DNA of 64,000 bases from Burhinus oedicnemus (lineage: Eukaryota > Chordata > Aves > Charadriiformes > Burhinidae), in contig VFFE01007070.1 of assembly GCA_008921705.1 (NCBI GenBank), forward strand, positions 1,077,010-1,141,009, given 5' to 3'. Made by a program: the position numbers and the translations under genes. How positions within the stretch are numbered: the first letter of the stretch is position 1; every line of letters begins with the position of its first letter. The notes beneath the pieces were generated by a model. It saw only the letters and a program-made list of their open reading frames with translations. It had not been told where the DNA came from and searched no databases. Below, piece by piece: positions 13,569-26,584 of the stretch.

Positions 13569-16500
13569 ATAAAACTTGTGGTATTAGAAGCTAATAAGCG
13601 ATAACAGACCCAAATTCTAATCCAGACAGTAATGTTCTGCCTACCTGATTTCCCCTGTATTTTGAATTTGAAATGCTGTTCTCCACTCACTGTCCGTACA
13701 CAATCATGTAATGTGGATATGGTCTTTTAAATGGGTGCTATTTCAATTGAAGTTGAAAGGTCGCGAATATTTATTTTCAAAAAAATTTTGTGTAGAAAAT
13801 CAAGCAGTAAAACCTTTATTTCCTTTCTACTATCACTCATGAGACTGGTGTGATTTCACTCTCTGAGGTTTGCAAACACTTTTTACATTTCTTAGAAAAA
13901 AAATTTCCATGCAGCTCAGTGGAGGTAAGGAAGTTTTAAGGTAAATGTCTTGTTTGACCATTGAAAAGAAAGTCTGCAAATGGAGAAAATGCTAGTGTAG
14001 CCATTCAAAAACCCATAATGCAGTGTGCACTGAGAAAGACCACCTAAACACTTTGCAGAATGCTCAGTTGTGGGTCCTAACATCAGAGATTCATTGCAAC
14101 CATTTTGTGGACAAAGTTACAAGAACAAATCTTACGACAATTCAAGGCTCCAGCACTTTTCTATCTTTCACTTCCCTACTTTTTCCAGCATGTTGGAATC
14201 AGACACCAGTGAGATCTCAGCTGAGAATATAATCAAGAGAGACGCTCCCAGATTTGATTAACTTGCAGTCCAAATAGGATAAAGGCAGAAGGAGTTGGGT
14301 CACCTGTCTCAGTTTATAGAAAATCAGAGAAAAAGCTGGAAATAAGTCAGTTTAAGTCCAAATCTGTTTATAATCATTGGACAGTGCAGCTTCCCATGTG
14401 ACATCAGTGCAAGAGAGGAAATTGTGATGCTCAACCTTCAGCTGATACTATGCCAGAGAGATTAGTATTTGTTCATTTCATCGTGATGCTTCTTTTGTTG
14501 TCTCGTCTCCTTGTTACTTGTCATAGAGACTAAGGCATATGGCCTTATGTGTGCCTTTGGAGATACTCCCTTCAGATGACACCAGTTGCATATTACGACA
14601 AAAGCCAGCAGCCTGTGGAAATAACTTGCACTACTGTATTGCTTTCAGTGATGAGCAAAGACTCTCCATCCCAAATGTACCTGAGCACGGGACTCAGGTG
14701 ATGTCAGTTCTGAGGATACTGACCATAAATAATGAGGCTGAGGCCAGTTATTTATTCCACTTATCAAGTTTGCATCGATCAGAAGGTAAAGATTTTGAGC
14801 TCCTGCCTTTCTTTACAGTGGTGTTTTAAGGAATGATCCCTGAGCTAACTGTACTGATATTTCTCAACTACTGGGTCAAAAAAGATCATTGAAGTCATAA
14901 GGCATTGGAAATATTATGAATCTGTAACAGAAAGAAAACCTCATTCCCAAAGTATTTGTATCCTTCAGGGCCAAGTGCTCTCTGTAACCTCTCAGAAACA
15001 GAGTTAGTATTGTTACCATGGACACTTTCTATTCTCCCCTTAATAAGAAATAAATAAATCTGGAAACAACTAGAAACAGAACTACATAACACTCTTTTCC
15101 CCTGTCATTTCTGTTGTGGTTTTTTTTTTACTCATTGCCAGCATTTCTATGTGAAACATGAAATACTCTCCCTCCCGCCTTTTCCCATCAAATATAAATG
15201 AATGCTAGTTAAAAAGGGGAAGAATATTAAATCAGTCTCAGTAGTTTAGTGAAAGAAAAATCTCTTACTCACGTTGAGCAACACTTGTAAAATCTCCATA
15301 TGCAACAGGTTAGAAGACCAAAGACCAAAGCAAGAGGAAAAGAATCCTGAGGTTGCAAATTCATCTTCTGTGATGGCAAAAGCTAGGCTAGCCAGGCAAA
15401 AAATCATGTTTGCTACATAAAAGCAACTTACTCATTTATAATGAAGAAGAGGAAACAACCACAGGAACAAACAACAACAAAACCAATAAACATGCAAATT
15501 CCTAACTCTGCCTTCAAAATATATTCGATTTTAAAACCTGTTTATCCTTCAGACCAGCTGAAGAAACAGGAGAGAGAAAGAAAAAAAAAATGTAATCTCT
15601 AGCTTTAAGAAATTGCTTATGGAAAATGTTTAAGCTGATGAGACTATTGAGTGACCGGGAGGAGGATTTCATAATACAATTTGTGCCTGTTTGGTAATGA
15701 CACTAAAGATAGAGAATAAAGAACATGAACAATCATTCAGCAATTCTAGCAAAGTCAAAACTTATTTATTTATCTTTTTAATTGTTTTTTTTTGTTGATG
15801 CCAGACTTCCTCCAGAAATTAGGTGTACCGAATGAAGCCGGGCAGTGCAGTTTTAGTCTAAGAAACATACATCACTTCATCTTCTCCCAGTGGGTGCTCA
15901 ATTTTTATTCAAGTTTGGAGTAAGAATTGTCAGAGGTGTTTTCAAAAGGGAGCAGTGAACCAGACTACAAACTGCTTTGCACCTGGGAGTTATGAAGGCA
16001 CCTTGGCTGCTGGAGGAGATACGAGGCTGAAGGTGAGGAAGTGAATACAATCTTTATGTACTGAAATAACAAAGTTAGATCCAAATTGTACTTCTTCAAG
16101 GCTACAGAGAAAGTTGAGAGTCAAAGCTTTCTTTTGGATGTTGAATGGGGTAGATCTGCTTTATAATATAGCCATCTCCAAAGGGTAGAGAGAGTCAGTT
16201 TAAGCACTTTTTCTTGGTTAGTTTTTTTGGAAATTCTGAAGTCTTTTGTGGTATGGCAAATGCTTCAGGAGGAATTCATCTCATCTAAATGCAACTGCTT
16301 AATAGGCAAGCCACTTTCTGCTAATTGATTAAAGAGTGAGCTGAGATGTGGTGGGAGAGTCTTTTCACTGGTGGTAGACACCTAGTTTAAGATGTGACGG
16401 TCCATTTTTTGCAATGTCTTTCTCTTTCCAGTGACTATAACAGGAGCCTGTTTGGCAGGCTTGGACTGGACATCTTTCAGGCAGACAAGATGAATCCCCA

Positions 16501-17319
16501 CACTCTTTGGCTCAGGCTAGATGTGATTCATCATGTCCAGCTGTAGCCAGACCTCACTTTACTTCTCCTTTACTTATGTCTGTTAAGACTTGCACCTGCC
16601 AGGGAAAATTTGCTGGGAGAAGATGAAGCCCAGATGAAGAGAGCTGAGGGAAGGATGAGTCCAGGTTTTATCACATTGCAAAAGTTGGTGTTCATGCACT
16701 GTCTGTGTAAGTGAAAGCTTCCTTGTGCTCCTTGCATCCCTCCTCACCTTCAGTGGCTTCACGGTGATTTTCAGAAGGGAAAGTCATACCCTCTTGGACT
16801 TGGTTGGTGGCTTCAAGGACCGATGCAGAAGAGAGCCTGCTATTGCTACAGTCTCAGAGAAGCCCCAGGAGCACAGATATAGGGTAGTCTGTCGCACTGA
16901 AGCAGAATCAAAAAACTTGTCAAGATTTTCTTGTGTCTAGTAGCAGGTGACCTCTGGGTGAAACAAGCTGATAGTGCAGGTAAGTAAAATAACATACTGG
17001 TTATCATTAGAGGCACTCAAGTGATGCCACTTAGAATCCTGAGTAAGAAAAGCTGCAGCTAAGAAAAGTTGTGAGACCAATCCTTAACTATTAAGCACCA
17101 ATACAGATAATATGGGGCAGATTATAGCTGATCTTTTCTGGGTATTCCCTGAGGCCAGCATTCCAAATTAAACTGGTTGCACTCCACAGAATATGTAGAG
17201 CTGAATCATTTGAAAGGATAGCTAGAGCGACTATCTACTTCAATATTTTATAATAGCTTTTCTATTAAAAGATAAGTAGAGAGGTCTGTGAGAAAGAATA
17301 CAAAAGCAGAAATCACACA

Positions 17320-17425
17320 GTCCTGATTTTTAGACCTCATTCTTCCACTGACTTTCTATTTTTCTTTGGTTTTGGGCAAATTACTTCAATTGCATCTCTT
17401 AGTATCCCTAATTATAAACCTCACA
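17320..17425 (+). repeat. Ancient MIR-type SINE fragment
   Basis: The order of blocks matches the tRNA-derived and core part of MIR-like SINEs: a degenerate 'ctgccactgact', then 'ttgggcaaattacttcaatt' (compare 'ttgggcaagttacttaacct'), then 'gcatctcttagtatccctaa' and 'ttataaa'. The alignment is clear by eye but worn, as expected for a family that stopped moving before birds diversified. Orientation is plus. Confidence 0.5.
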
Positions 17426-19076
17426 AAAATAAGTGTTTTCTGGCTTTTTTTGTTTCAAATATCAGTTACTGACTGTACAGTGCATTGAACTTAAAATGTT
17501 AACTATTATCCTGTCATAAATACCAGGTCTTAATATTGATTCACTGAAATGGTTACTTTACAGCTGTTATAAAAGTTAGTTTTATTAGCTGACCTTATCT
17601 CTCTGCTTTTTGCTTTTGTGTGTTTTCTTTCAACACCTGAGGTTCATTCAGTTACATTTAAATTACTTCATTTCTGTGTCTGAAAGCAGTTATTCAAAAG
17701 GTAGATTATCTTTGAGTTTACTGAATAAATATGCTTATATATTGCTGACAAGGCTTGACTCAAATTCTGTTTTTTAAGTTTTATATCTTACTGCAGAATT
17801 GTAGTCCTTGCAACAATCCAAAGCAAAAACAGATTTCTGGGTTTGTTTTGCCAGACAATGTACTTTAAAAGGGGCTTATACTTAAATTTGCTATTCACTC
17901 TACGAGCAGCTTAATGGATTGTTGACAGAGAATGTAGAGCTCAAGCAGGATGCGATAATACCAGGTGTTTTCTCACCTTTATAAAGTTTATAGAACTTTT
18001 ATTTTCATTTCATTCCTGGCTGTCACTTAGCACAGTGCAGCAACAATAACCTTCATAGTAAAGGCTAGAATTAGCAGAGGAAAAAGGAGAAAGAAATTGT
18101 AGAATCAGAACACATATTGGAGATATCAATATGCTTCTTGTGGCCAAAGTAGGTCAGATGTCTGTGACCAATTGCAATATGATGGAAGTTCAGATGATGG
18201 CTTATACTCCTTTCAGTCCCCAGGTCTGCAAACAGGTTTTTTTATGTCTATAGTTAAGAATCGACTTTGGTTTAATAACTGAAGTTATTGTTTGAAGTTT
18301 GCCTTATGAAATTTCAGAAGATGCTCTTTACCAAAGGAACGGTTGTATGGCTGGGCTGGATAGGGACGCTCACAGAGAGGTAGACTGGTTCCTTGTCATA
18401 AGTCTGCCAGAGTTGTCGTCTTGCTTTTTGTTTTGCCCCTTTGGTTTTGTGTCACTATTGCTTCAGTAGATCACTTCAGAGGAAAATTCCTAAGCCTGCA
18501 GAGCCATTATTAACCAGGAAAGGCTTATTTTGTGGATGGCTGCATCTGCATATACATCTGCATATCACATGCCGCCACCTTCCAACACATTTGGTTCCTG
18601 TTCCTCTCCAAAAAGCCCCTGTAAGGATACGGTGGTTGAAATGCAAAGCTATCCAACCGCTCCTAGATTCATGCAGGCTGTCCCCTCAGATGATGCCCGA
18701 GGAAAAGACCTGTAAATTAGCTGAAGAAACTCCTCATAATTATATTCTTTTTCTCTGAATAAGGTAGAAGGTGAGACAAAGAAACAGAGAAAATCTGCCT
18801 GTCCACCTTCCTATGACATTTGCTCTCATCAATGATTTTTAAACATTTCACCATGCATTTTCCAGGTTTGTTACTAAATCATAATTACCTGAAATTGCCA
18901 CAAGAGACACTCTAATACCACTAGAAAAATTATCATCTTATCCAGCAAAAGAAAAGTAGAGTACTGCAGCAGTAGTACAGAAACAGTTTTTCTTTGCTTG
19001 CTTATTTGATTTTGGGTAAAGATGGGGAAGCATTTTTAGGAATTGTTTATTGATGGGTTTTAAATTTGAGTGAATT

Positions 19077-19093
19077 TATATATATATATATAT
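19077..19093. repeat. (TA)n microsatellite
   Basis: An uninterrupted TA alternation of about 17 bases. Confidence 0.85.
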
Positions 19094-21054
19094 TTTTAGT
19101 GGCCATTTTGCCTTTTTTTTGCTCAGGTCACAAACACCTGAGAGATATCTTGTACTCATTTTCTGCATTTTGTGTTTCTTTGGAGAGCCAAGCTGACAGC
19201 TTACAGCCTGTGCAATCAAACCAGTGCCTGTTAAAAAGGGAACTGCACTACCTATGCACTACCTCTGGCGTGCAACACAATGCCTCCAATCCCACAAAGA
19301 ATCAAGACATTTTTGTCAAAATATTTATAATGACACTGGGAATTAATGTAATAACAAAAGTTGTCAGTCACAGAAAGCTGCAAACCCACAGCTGGAAATG
19401 AGAGTTTGGTTTAAGAGAAGGAAGTTAGCTAGTTACTAAGAATGGAGCATCTCAGTCCTGGACCCTCTTGCTTTATCTTTTTGTTCAAGCGTATTGGATT
19501 CCAGCAAGTGAAAAATCGAGTCAAGAAGACACCACATGGGGCAGGTTTGCAGACATTCCAGTTGGAGAAAGGCCCTATTTATCTATCATTTATGAAAATG
19601 GACTGAAAACTTAAGTCTTTATACTAAAATTAGTCCACTGTATCCAACGTGGTCTTGAATTGACATCCAGGCCCAAATTAAAAAATGCTCACCCCCATGA
19701 GCAAAGTTGTTAAATTCATTGTACCTTAGGGTTACTTTGGTGGATGGGGGTCCTCTAGTGACACCAGATCAGTACAAGGCACAGCGCTGGCTACACTGTA
19801 CAGCTTACATTTAGGACTCCTCATTAGCGTGGTCGTTCTGATTTTGACATTGGTCTATTGGGTTCAATTGCAGCTGGTATGATGTCGGCGGTTTTAACAC
19901 TAGCTGGCGCTGAGAGGATGTTGAGAATTCAAGCCCACGCACACAGGTTTATAAGCGTCTTTGCAGTCACAGACTGTACTGTGTAGACATCAAGTTTTTT
20001 CTATTATCACTTTTCTCACTAAGGTTCAACTAAAGCCAACTTCTATTAATAGCCCTGTGAGCAAGCAGCACTATCCAGATATATCACTGGTAAATATGGG
20101 TGAAGATTTCACACAGTGGGGAGGTAAATTACAGGCAGCTATTTTTTTTTAAATCCTGCTAGGATATCTGTGAGGAATTACATTTTCATTCTTGGATCTT
20201 TAGGTTATTGCAAAGAGACCTGAGAAAAGAGTGGAAAGAGGCATCTATAAATTACCTGGGTTTAGGGTAGCGTCCTTGCAGCTCGGAAGCAAGATAAAGA
20301 CAAGGAAAGAAGGAATTCCAACCTTGCAGATGATTTGGAAGACAGATCAACTTGCCGACTTCATGTCAGCAGAAAACGATACAAGACGAATGACAGATCT
20401 CTTCTTTGCTGCTAGATTCTTTGTTTATTATCATTGTCTTAGCCAGTGGGAACCTCTGACTGGGAAAGCACTTCAGTGACGATTACTTGTATCAATATAT
20501 ATATGTACACAGAAATATACATTTCCCCTGCTCCACAGAGATGTTCTGAAGCAACTTGTAGTAAAACACAATGTGCCCAGAATTTCCAGCTAATATTTAT
20601 CCTCACTTCTACACCTCAAATGGAGTTAGATAATTGAGATGCAAATGATATTATTCAAACATAGGTGGAATACAATAAAGGTCATGAAATCTCATACTTT
20701 GGAGATTTCAGGTATGCAACCTGTTGTCAGAAAGCAACTGTCTTCCTAATGTAAAATCAGCCAAAGTGCCTATGACTATATTTTTCTGGATTTCTTGATA
20801 TGTTATCAAGTGCTGCCAAGTTTCCTATTATTTGCCTTCATCCGGGTGCAAGACTCTCAGAGGCCTCAGGGAGCAGATGTGGTATTTGCAATTTTGTTCT
20901 GAACAATCTGGTTGTTTTGAAAATATTCACAGGAAAACACCAGCCACAACACCAGATGTGAATGTAGCAAAGCAGCATCTTGTGTTTACATTTTAATTTC
21001 TCCAGCTAGGAAGGCTGGAGTGCTTATGCACTGGGAACGCGTAATACAGGCTGC

Positions 21055-21115
21055 ACGCTCTAATAATCTATTACATTTATGTAGTGCCATTCACCTCACG
21101 GTGCTCTGCAAGCCT
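21055..21115 (+). repeat. Possible ancient interspersed repeat tail
   Basis: The layout 'taataatcta', 'ttacatttatgtagtgccat', 'cacggtgctctgcaagcc' resembles an old, widely dispersed amniote repeat carrying 'catttatatagcgcc ... caaagcgctttacaa'. I know the pattern but not the family name for certain. Confidence 0.35.
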
Positions 21116-22139
21116 TCTGTGTAGAGAACGCACCCACTCCAAAACTGTGTCCCCCACAGGTCTGTGATACAGCAGCTGTGTATTAATTCTAAATAGTAAT
21201 AACCTTAGCGTAGGAGTAAAGGGTAAATGAGAGCTGCATCTAACAGCAGCTGCTGAGAAGGCTTTAAGTTGGCAGGTCTCTAGGTGCTTGTGTGCGCGTG
21301 TGTGATTTTTACAGCTTTTGAACATCTGCAAGACTCGCTGACTTTATAGAGCTGCTGCAAACACCTCTAAATAATCAGGTCCCAGGAATCTAAATTCAAG
21401 GCACACAGAGTGGAAATCCCAGCTCATCTTTTGCTGTGGAAGTGGTATTTTTCTGTTCTGTATGTTTGAGGGAGCCAAGTAATACGAAAGCAAGAAACAA
21501 ACCCATCTGGCATCGTGGCAGCCCATTTAACTCACTGCAGGCAGCAGCCAGGTAAAGGATCTGACTGAAATTCATGCCAGGTTGGAAGTGTGGCAGAGAC
21601 GCTGCTCTCTGTGACAGAAGGAAAGGATGACATTGCACAGACCTCAAATCCCTGTATTTCCAACAGTGGTTTCAGGATAGTGCTTAATGTCTTCAGCACG
21701 CACAAATCTAGGAAGCAAAACCAGAAAACTCAGGTTGCTGTTAATGGGATGTGGTGAAGGCAGCGGGATGTGCTAATGGACAAAGGACTCAGGAAACAAG
21801 ACTATATGCGCTGCCAGGAGGTCTCAGCAAGTCGCCGCGTTTGTCCTTTTACGTTTGTGCAATTAGATGGGAGGCTATTCAGCTCTGGGGACTTAGAATC
21901 AGTGTGTGGCTAGTAAAGCCAACAGCAGTACAGTCAAAGATACAGAAGAGCTATTTATTCCTGAAAACCTTCTGGTGGCTGTAATAGAGACCTGACTATG
22001 ACAGATCCTGCTCTGAAACCCAAATGTACCACCAGGCTGGGAGAGGAGTGCAGCCCTCCGCAGAGGAAAGACCTATGGGAAAGAGATGTAACTGTGAAGG
22101 CAGTATCCCTGTAAAGCCAATCTCTTAAATGCTGAGCAG

Positions 22140-23110
22140 GCTACCAACACGCTCATTTCATCCCGCTCTGCTCCATCCTCAGTCTTGAGACCAAATTTTT
22201 CCCTTTTAGTGAAGACCTCTAATGACAAGGAGGAGCAAATTGAAAACCCTTCCTCCTGATTAAATCAATGAATTCTCACTGTGGCTGTTAGGATGAATGT
22301 TCAAGGAGCCATAGAGCACTACGTCATTGAAAATAGGCTGAGTTTACATGGAATTGATTTGAGCCTGGTATTTTATGACTCCCGTGTGAAATTGATGTGG
22401 CCAAATTGGCTCTCTCTTAGGACACTTTATCAGGGACTCATATCTTTTGTCTAATTAACGGGACTCAGCACTAAAAGACATGACTGTATAAAGGATTTAA
22501 TGTGCAGGCTGCAGTGGCAAAGGAACGCTTTACAGTGTACTGCTACTCGAGCGAGAAGCAGTGGTGGTTTTAAGAAAACCTCTCAGGGAAAAAAAGAAAA
22601 AGAAGATCCTATCCTGTTTTTCCTGATATCATATCTATGTTTGGAAACTTCCTCCCTAAATCTTTAATGAAGGCAGAATGGTGTTTGAAAAACAGCTGGA
22701 GGACATTGATCTACACATTCCAATTTGTTTACGTATAAAACATGCATAAAGGATTAAACGCTGCTTAACAGTTTGTCTGCTTTCAGCTGCTTTCATGCCT
22801 CTGCTTTGCTGTAGCACCGATCCATGTCAGAGGATACCCTGGGGGGCTTTTAAATAATAAATAGGTTCTTTTGGAAGATGTCTTTTTTTTTAATCTAATA
22901 TTAATTGGCACACAAAATGGTAATTATACCTACTCTAGAAATACGTTGTGCCACTCATTCTTCCCTAGTCGATGGCATTTGCCCTGTCTCACAGTAGCTA
23001 TAGGAGCATGGGAGACCAGAACTAAGGCTGGAGAGTGACATCAGACTAAATTAAATGCTCATGCATTTATGTATCAGCATAAAGTGATGCAAATGCATTT
23101 ATAAGGTATG
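22140..23110. promoter_or_regulatory. Candidate conserved non-coding/enhancer-like stretch
   Basis: There is no open frame of note, but short transcription-factor-like words are dense. Examples are TAATTA-type homeodomain cores at 22453-22458 and 22902-22907, an octamer ATGCAAAT at about 23088-23095 beside repeated ATGCATTTAT words, a TGACTCC at 22377 and an ACGTCA at 22321. Such words occur by chance in AT-rich DNA. This is a guess from motif density, not a demonstrated element. Confidence 0.2.
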
Positions 23111-24704
23111 AATGATTTATCAGGAAGGCGTTTTGATGCCTTTCTGTTGCATGTGGCTAATATGGTGAACAAGTCAGTTCATTGATTCCAGTTCAGGATC
23201 CTGGTTTGTCTGTCATCATGAAGGAGCTGTTTCAAAAGCCTGAATTTTAAATACTTTTCTTTTTCTTTTTTTTTTTTAGCCCACAGAGGTTAGTTCACCT
23301 CTATCAGTCTGAATGATTTGTTAAGCTAAATGCTGAAAATGGTCTCTCCAAAATAATACGTTGCATTTCCCGCTCATCTAATCCTATTTTACACAGAGGC
23401 ACACAAAATAGATTGGAGAGGCTGGTAATTTTAAAAGATAGGCAGCTGTCCATGCTATGGGAGGTCACAAGCACAAGCTGTGTAGAAAGAACCAAATAAG
23501 TCACTTGTCACTCAGCTCAGCTGTGGCAAAATTCTACTTCATGATGGTCTAAAACCCAAAACTCCAGCTTTTCTGCAGATATGCCACTGATAACTGACAG
23601 CTCTGTAGCATAGAATAGGGATAAGTTTGTAGATAAGATCAAAACAGTTCTAGCAGAGATGTGAGCTTCAGTTTTGTGTCGGATATGCAAGATTTCTTAT
23701 CTCCCAATGATATATCTGTCTCCAGCATTCTTGATTCACAACGTGAGCCATGCCAAGTTTCACAATTGCATCCTATAACACAGAAAAGCACCATATGGTC
23801 ACATTCTTTATTCTTATCCCAACTGTCATCATGACTCCAGGGTCTTTTAGGATCTTGTATCAGGCAGTAAGATCAGCAGCGTTAAAACTGAGCACTCTAA
23901 TATCTCTGATGGGATATGTCCTCGTAACACAGGCTCTTATCATAATGAACCATCAGAACTTACACCAGCACACTCCTAGAGAAAATTCCAAGGAACCAAG
24001 GGCATAAAGAGTTAAATATCCATTCATTTAGCATTCTTTGTTATCTATCTATTGAGGATAAACAAATGCTCTTTTAGTTTATACTGCTGCTAGAAAAAGT
24101 TACAGAATACTTTAGGAGAAAGGTCTTCTGGGAGATATTCCCCCAGGTATAAATGTAAGACTGGAAAACCGGTGAAAACCATGGCCTGCAAGAAAGATTT
24201 GCTAATGAAATCCCCAGGAAATCCCAGCACAGGCCAGACTTCACTTGACTCAAAGTGAAACTAACTCAACTGATCAGATGTGCTGTCAAGCATTCAAGTC
24301 ACCCACACAATGGAAAAAAATGCTTACCGCTGATCAAGTGACGGCAGCTTACAGTACAAATCTTTCCTTTTCAACCCCTTTTCTTATTTCCAGTTTCATG
24401 TTATTCCTAGCCAGTTTTAGCCAAAATTGTCTTTGTTTTCATTAATTAGCAGAAGAAATGCATGTACATCCTGTCAAATTCTGTGACCAAAAAGTAGATT
24501 TAAAGGACATAAAGGAAGAAAAAGGAAATCTAAAACTCCAAAGGGACAAGCATATTGGGTCATTCACTTGGTAAATATAAATTGGAATATTGACTTCACT
24601 AGAATTACAAGGACATATGCAAGAAAGATGTTGGTTCAATCTATGTATCTTTTAAAGCCTTATTGGGCCTTTCTCCTCTCTCTATCAAATGCCACCTAAC
24701 AAAC

Positions 24705-24815
24705 TAGGTATAGAGAATGGAAATTATTTATCCAATGTCAACAGAAAGTTTGCAGAGAAACTTGGAGCTCAGGTCTTCCCATGCCCACAGCCCATCACTT
24801 AGTTACACAAAGGCT
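24705..24815 (-). repeat. Ancient SINE (MIR/CORE-type), minus strand
   Basis: Read on the plus strand, the stretch follows the reverse complement of a tRNA-derived SINE: 'atccaatgtcaacagaaagt' (compare 'cccaaggtcacacagaaagt'), then 'gagctcaggtcttcccatgc', then 'cccatcacttagttacac' (compare 'cagtgctctaaccactagac'). The block order and spacing are right, so I favour a real but old copy. Confidence 0.5.
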
Positions 24816-26584
24816 TAACCTACCTGGCAAATAGCTCACAGTATTATGTCTGGGTCAGAAAGGCAGCTGAGTATTTTGATTTTCATTTTCTACAAAATGA
24901 TTAATTGGAAATGAGTGCTAGTTCCTTTCCCATGGAAAGGAGATGACAGGTGTCATTGCTTTCTCATTTATATGATAAGATAGTAGCTGCCTTAGTTTTA
25001 GTCAAGATGCATTCATAACTAAGCTACTAAGAGATATTTTGGTGACCATGGTACATGCTTCCTCATCCTTCCAACCCTCTGTACCCAGTTATTTCAACAT
25101 GCAAGCCCTATGGCCATCCCTGCCTGAGGATCTTTCAGCCCCGTAGCCTTCTGGTCTCCATCCATGCCCATTTCTCGCACCTCACCTGCATAGTGTCTGA
25201 ATTCAGTGCTGTTGCACACCACCTAATACAGCTGTTCCTTGACTTCAGCCCTCACTGCTCCTGGGCACTGTTCCCATAGGTCTTTTGTCGTACTTGTCAA
25301 ACTTCAGCAGATGCTTAGGTCACCTATGCACATATGTTTAGGAACCTGAATCCATCCTATGAAAGAAATTCTCAAAGAAATTTAGGATTGTTTCATCCAT
25401 ATTATCTTCTGAGGAATACTGAGTCTGTCCCAGCCCAAATTTTCTACTCTGGTAGGCACTGAATCTTTTCCTAGGTTCATTTGAAAAATAAAACAAAATC
25501 ATTATCTTTTTTTTCTTCTTTTCAATGTACTAAATATAGATGTATAAACAAAATCCTCAGCTAGATAAAGATAGCAGCACACAGATGGCTTAAAAAACAA
25601 AGCATTTAGCAAGCTCTGAGACAGGCTGTACCCATATATACTTTGTATTACAGCTTGTTGCCAGCTAATATATTTCCACAACGGTTAAAATCTCACTCAA
25701 CCTTGTAAATTGTCTCACTTTATTAGTGAATAAATATTACAAATAGATCTCTGTGACTCTTCCATGAAATCTGTGAGGTTTTTTTGTCCTAAAATATTTA
25801 CATTTTATTTTATGGGCAAGTGGTTTCCTGCTTTCAAAACACTTTGCTGGATGCCTCCTCTTCCTGACGCATGCGTTCATCCAGTATGCACACTTGTTAG
25901 ACCCACGAATGAGGGCTCTAGGGTTGCTGAGGTGGCAGATGTTTTCCAGTCTGACTCTCTTCTGCCAGACAAATGTCGTTATCCAGAGTACATTTGAGAT
26001 CAGATGCGGGAGAAAGCATTCCTTCTAGGCTTTCCAGAACTGCTGAGCTAAATTCTCCTATTCACCAACTGAACTAGCTATGCTTTTCTTCATGCAAGGC
26101 AGACAAAAATGGTGTTCAGAGAAAGGCCTAGTTCTCTAAGACTGTATTTAAAAAAAAAATTGACATTTTAATGCCAATTTTTTAATTAACAAATTATATT
26201 AACTTTGTGAATGTTTAATATTTTCACTTTCCAGATTTTAATTAATGGAAGTTAAAAGCAGAATCCTCAAGATCTTTGTAATGAAAAGTAAATACATATC
26301 AGATCTTTTTTAAATATGCATATCACTTGTTTTACTAATTCCTGCTTATTCTCTTCCCAGCCCATTCTCTACAACAAATTGGGAAACATTTCAGTAAAAG
26401 AGGAAGGAAAAAAGCAGGAAAGCACAAGGAGAACTGAAAGCCAAAAAAGGAAAATTTGGAAAACTGGAAATATACTCTGTGTATTTGATATACAAACATA
26501 TTAACATTTCTTTTTACAAAGTTACAGAAAAACCCGAGAACATATGAAACATCCATACTTTTTTAAATATGTATTTTTTTCTTA
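24816..26584. other. Unique AT-rich DNA, no gene seen
   Basis: The open frames (for example 25055-25279 + and 25764-25997 +) have no recognisable domain. The stretch 26140-26310 is strongly AT-rich. No repeat family was identified. Confidence 0.55.

Larger units (their letters stand above)
9076..17319. other. Unique AT-rich DNA with simple repeats only
   Basis: No gene or clear interspersed repeat was recognised. Low-complexity patches are a G/T-rich stretch at about 12495-12537, an (AT)5 run at 13521-13530 and a TG-rich run at about 13546-13568. Open frames here are 60-96 codons without motifs. Confidence 0.55.
17426..24704. other. Unique DNA, no gene; possible regulatory stretch inside
   Basis: Frames up to 111 codons (19066-19401 +) lack any motif. 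A (TA)n run lies at 19077-19093. A possible ancient repeat lies at 21055-21115. The 22140-23110 part is richer in homeobox/POU-like motifs and is listed separately. Confidence 0.5.

Noticed and set aside
20685..20710. A 9-bp inverted repeat with an 8-base loop (TGAAATCTC / GAGATTTCA).
   Set aside because: This length is expected by chance several times in 64 kb.
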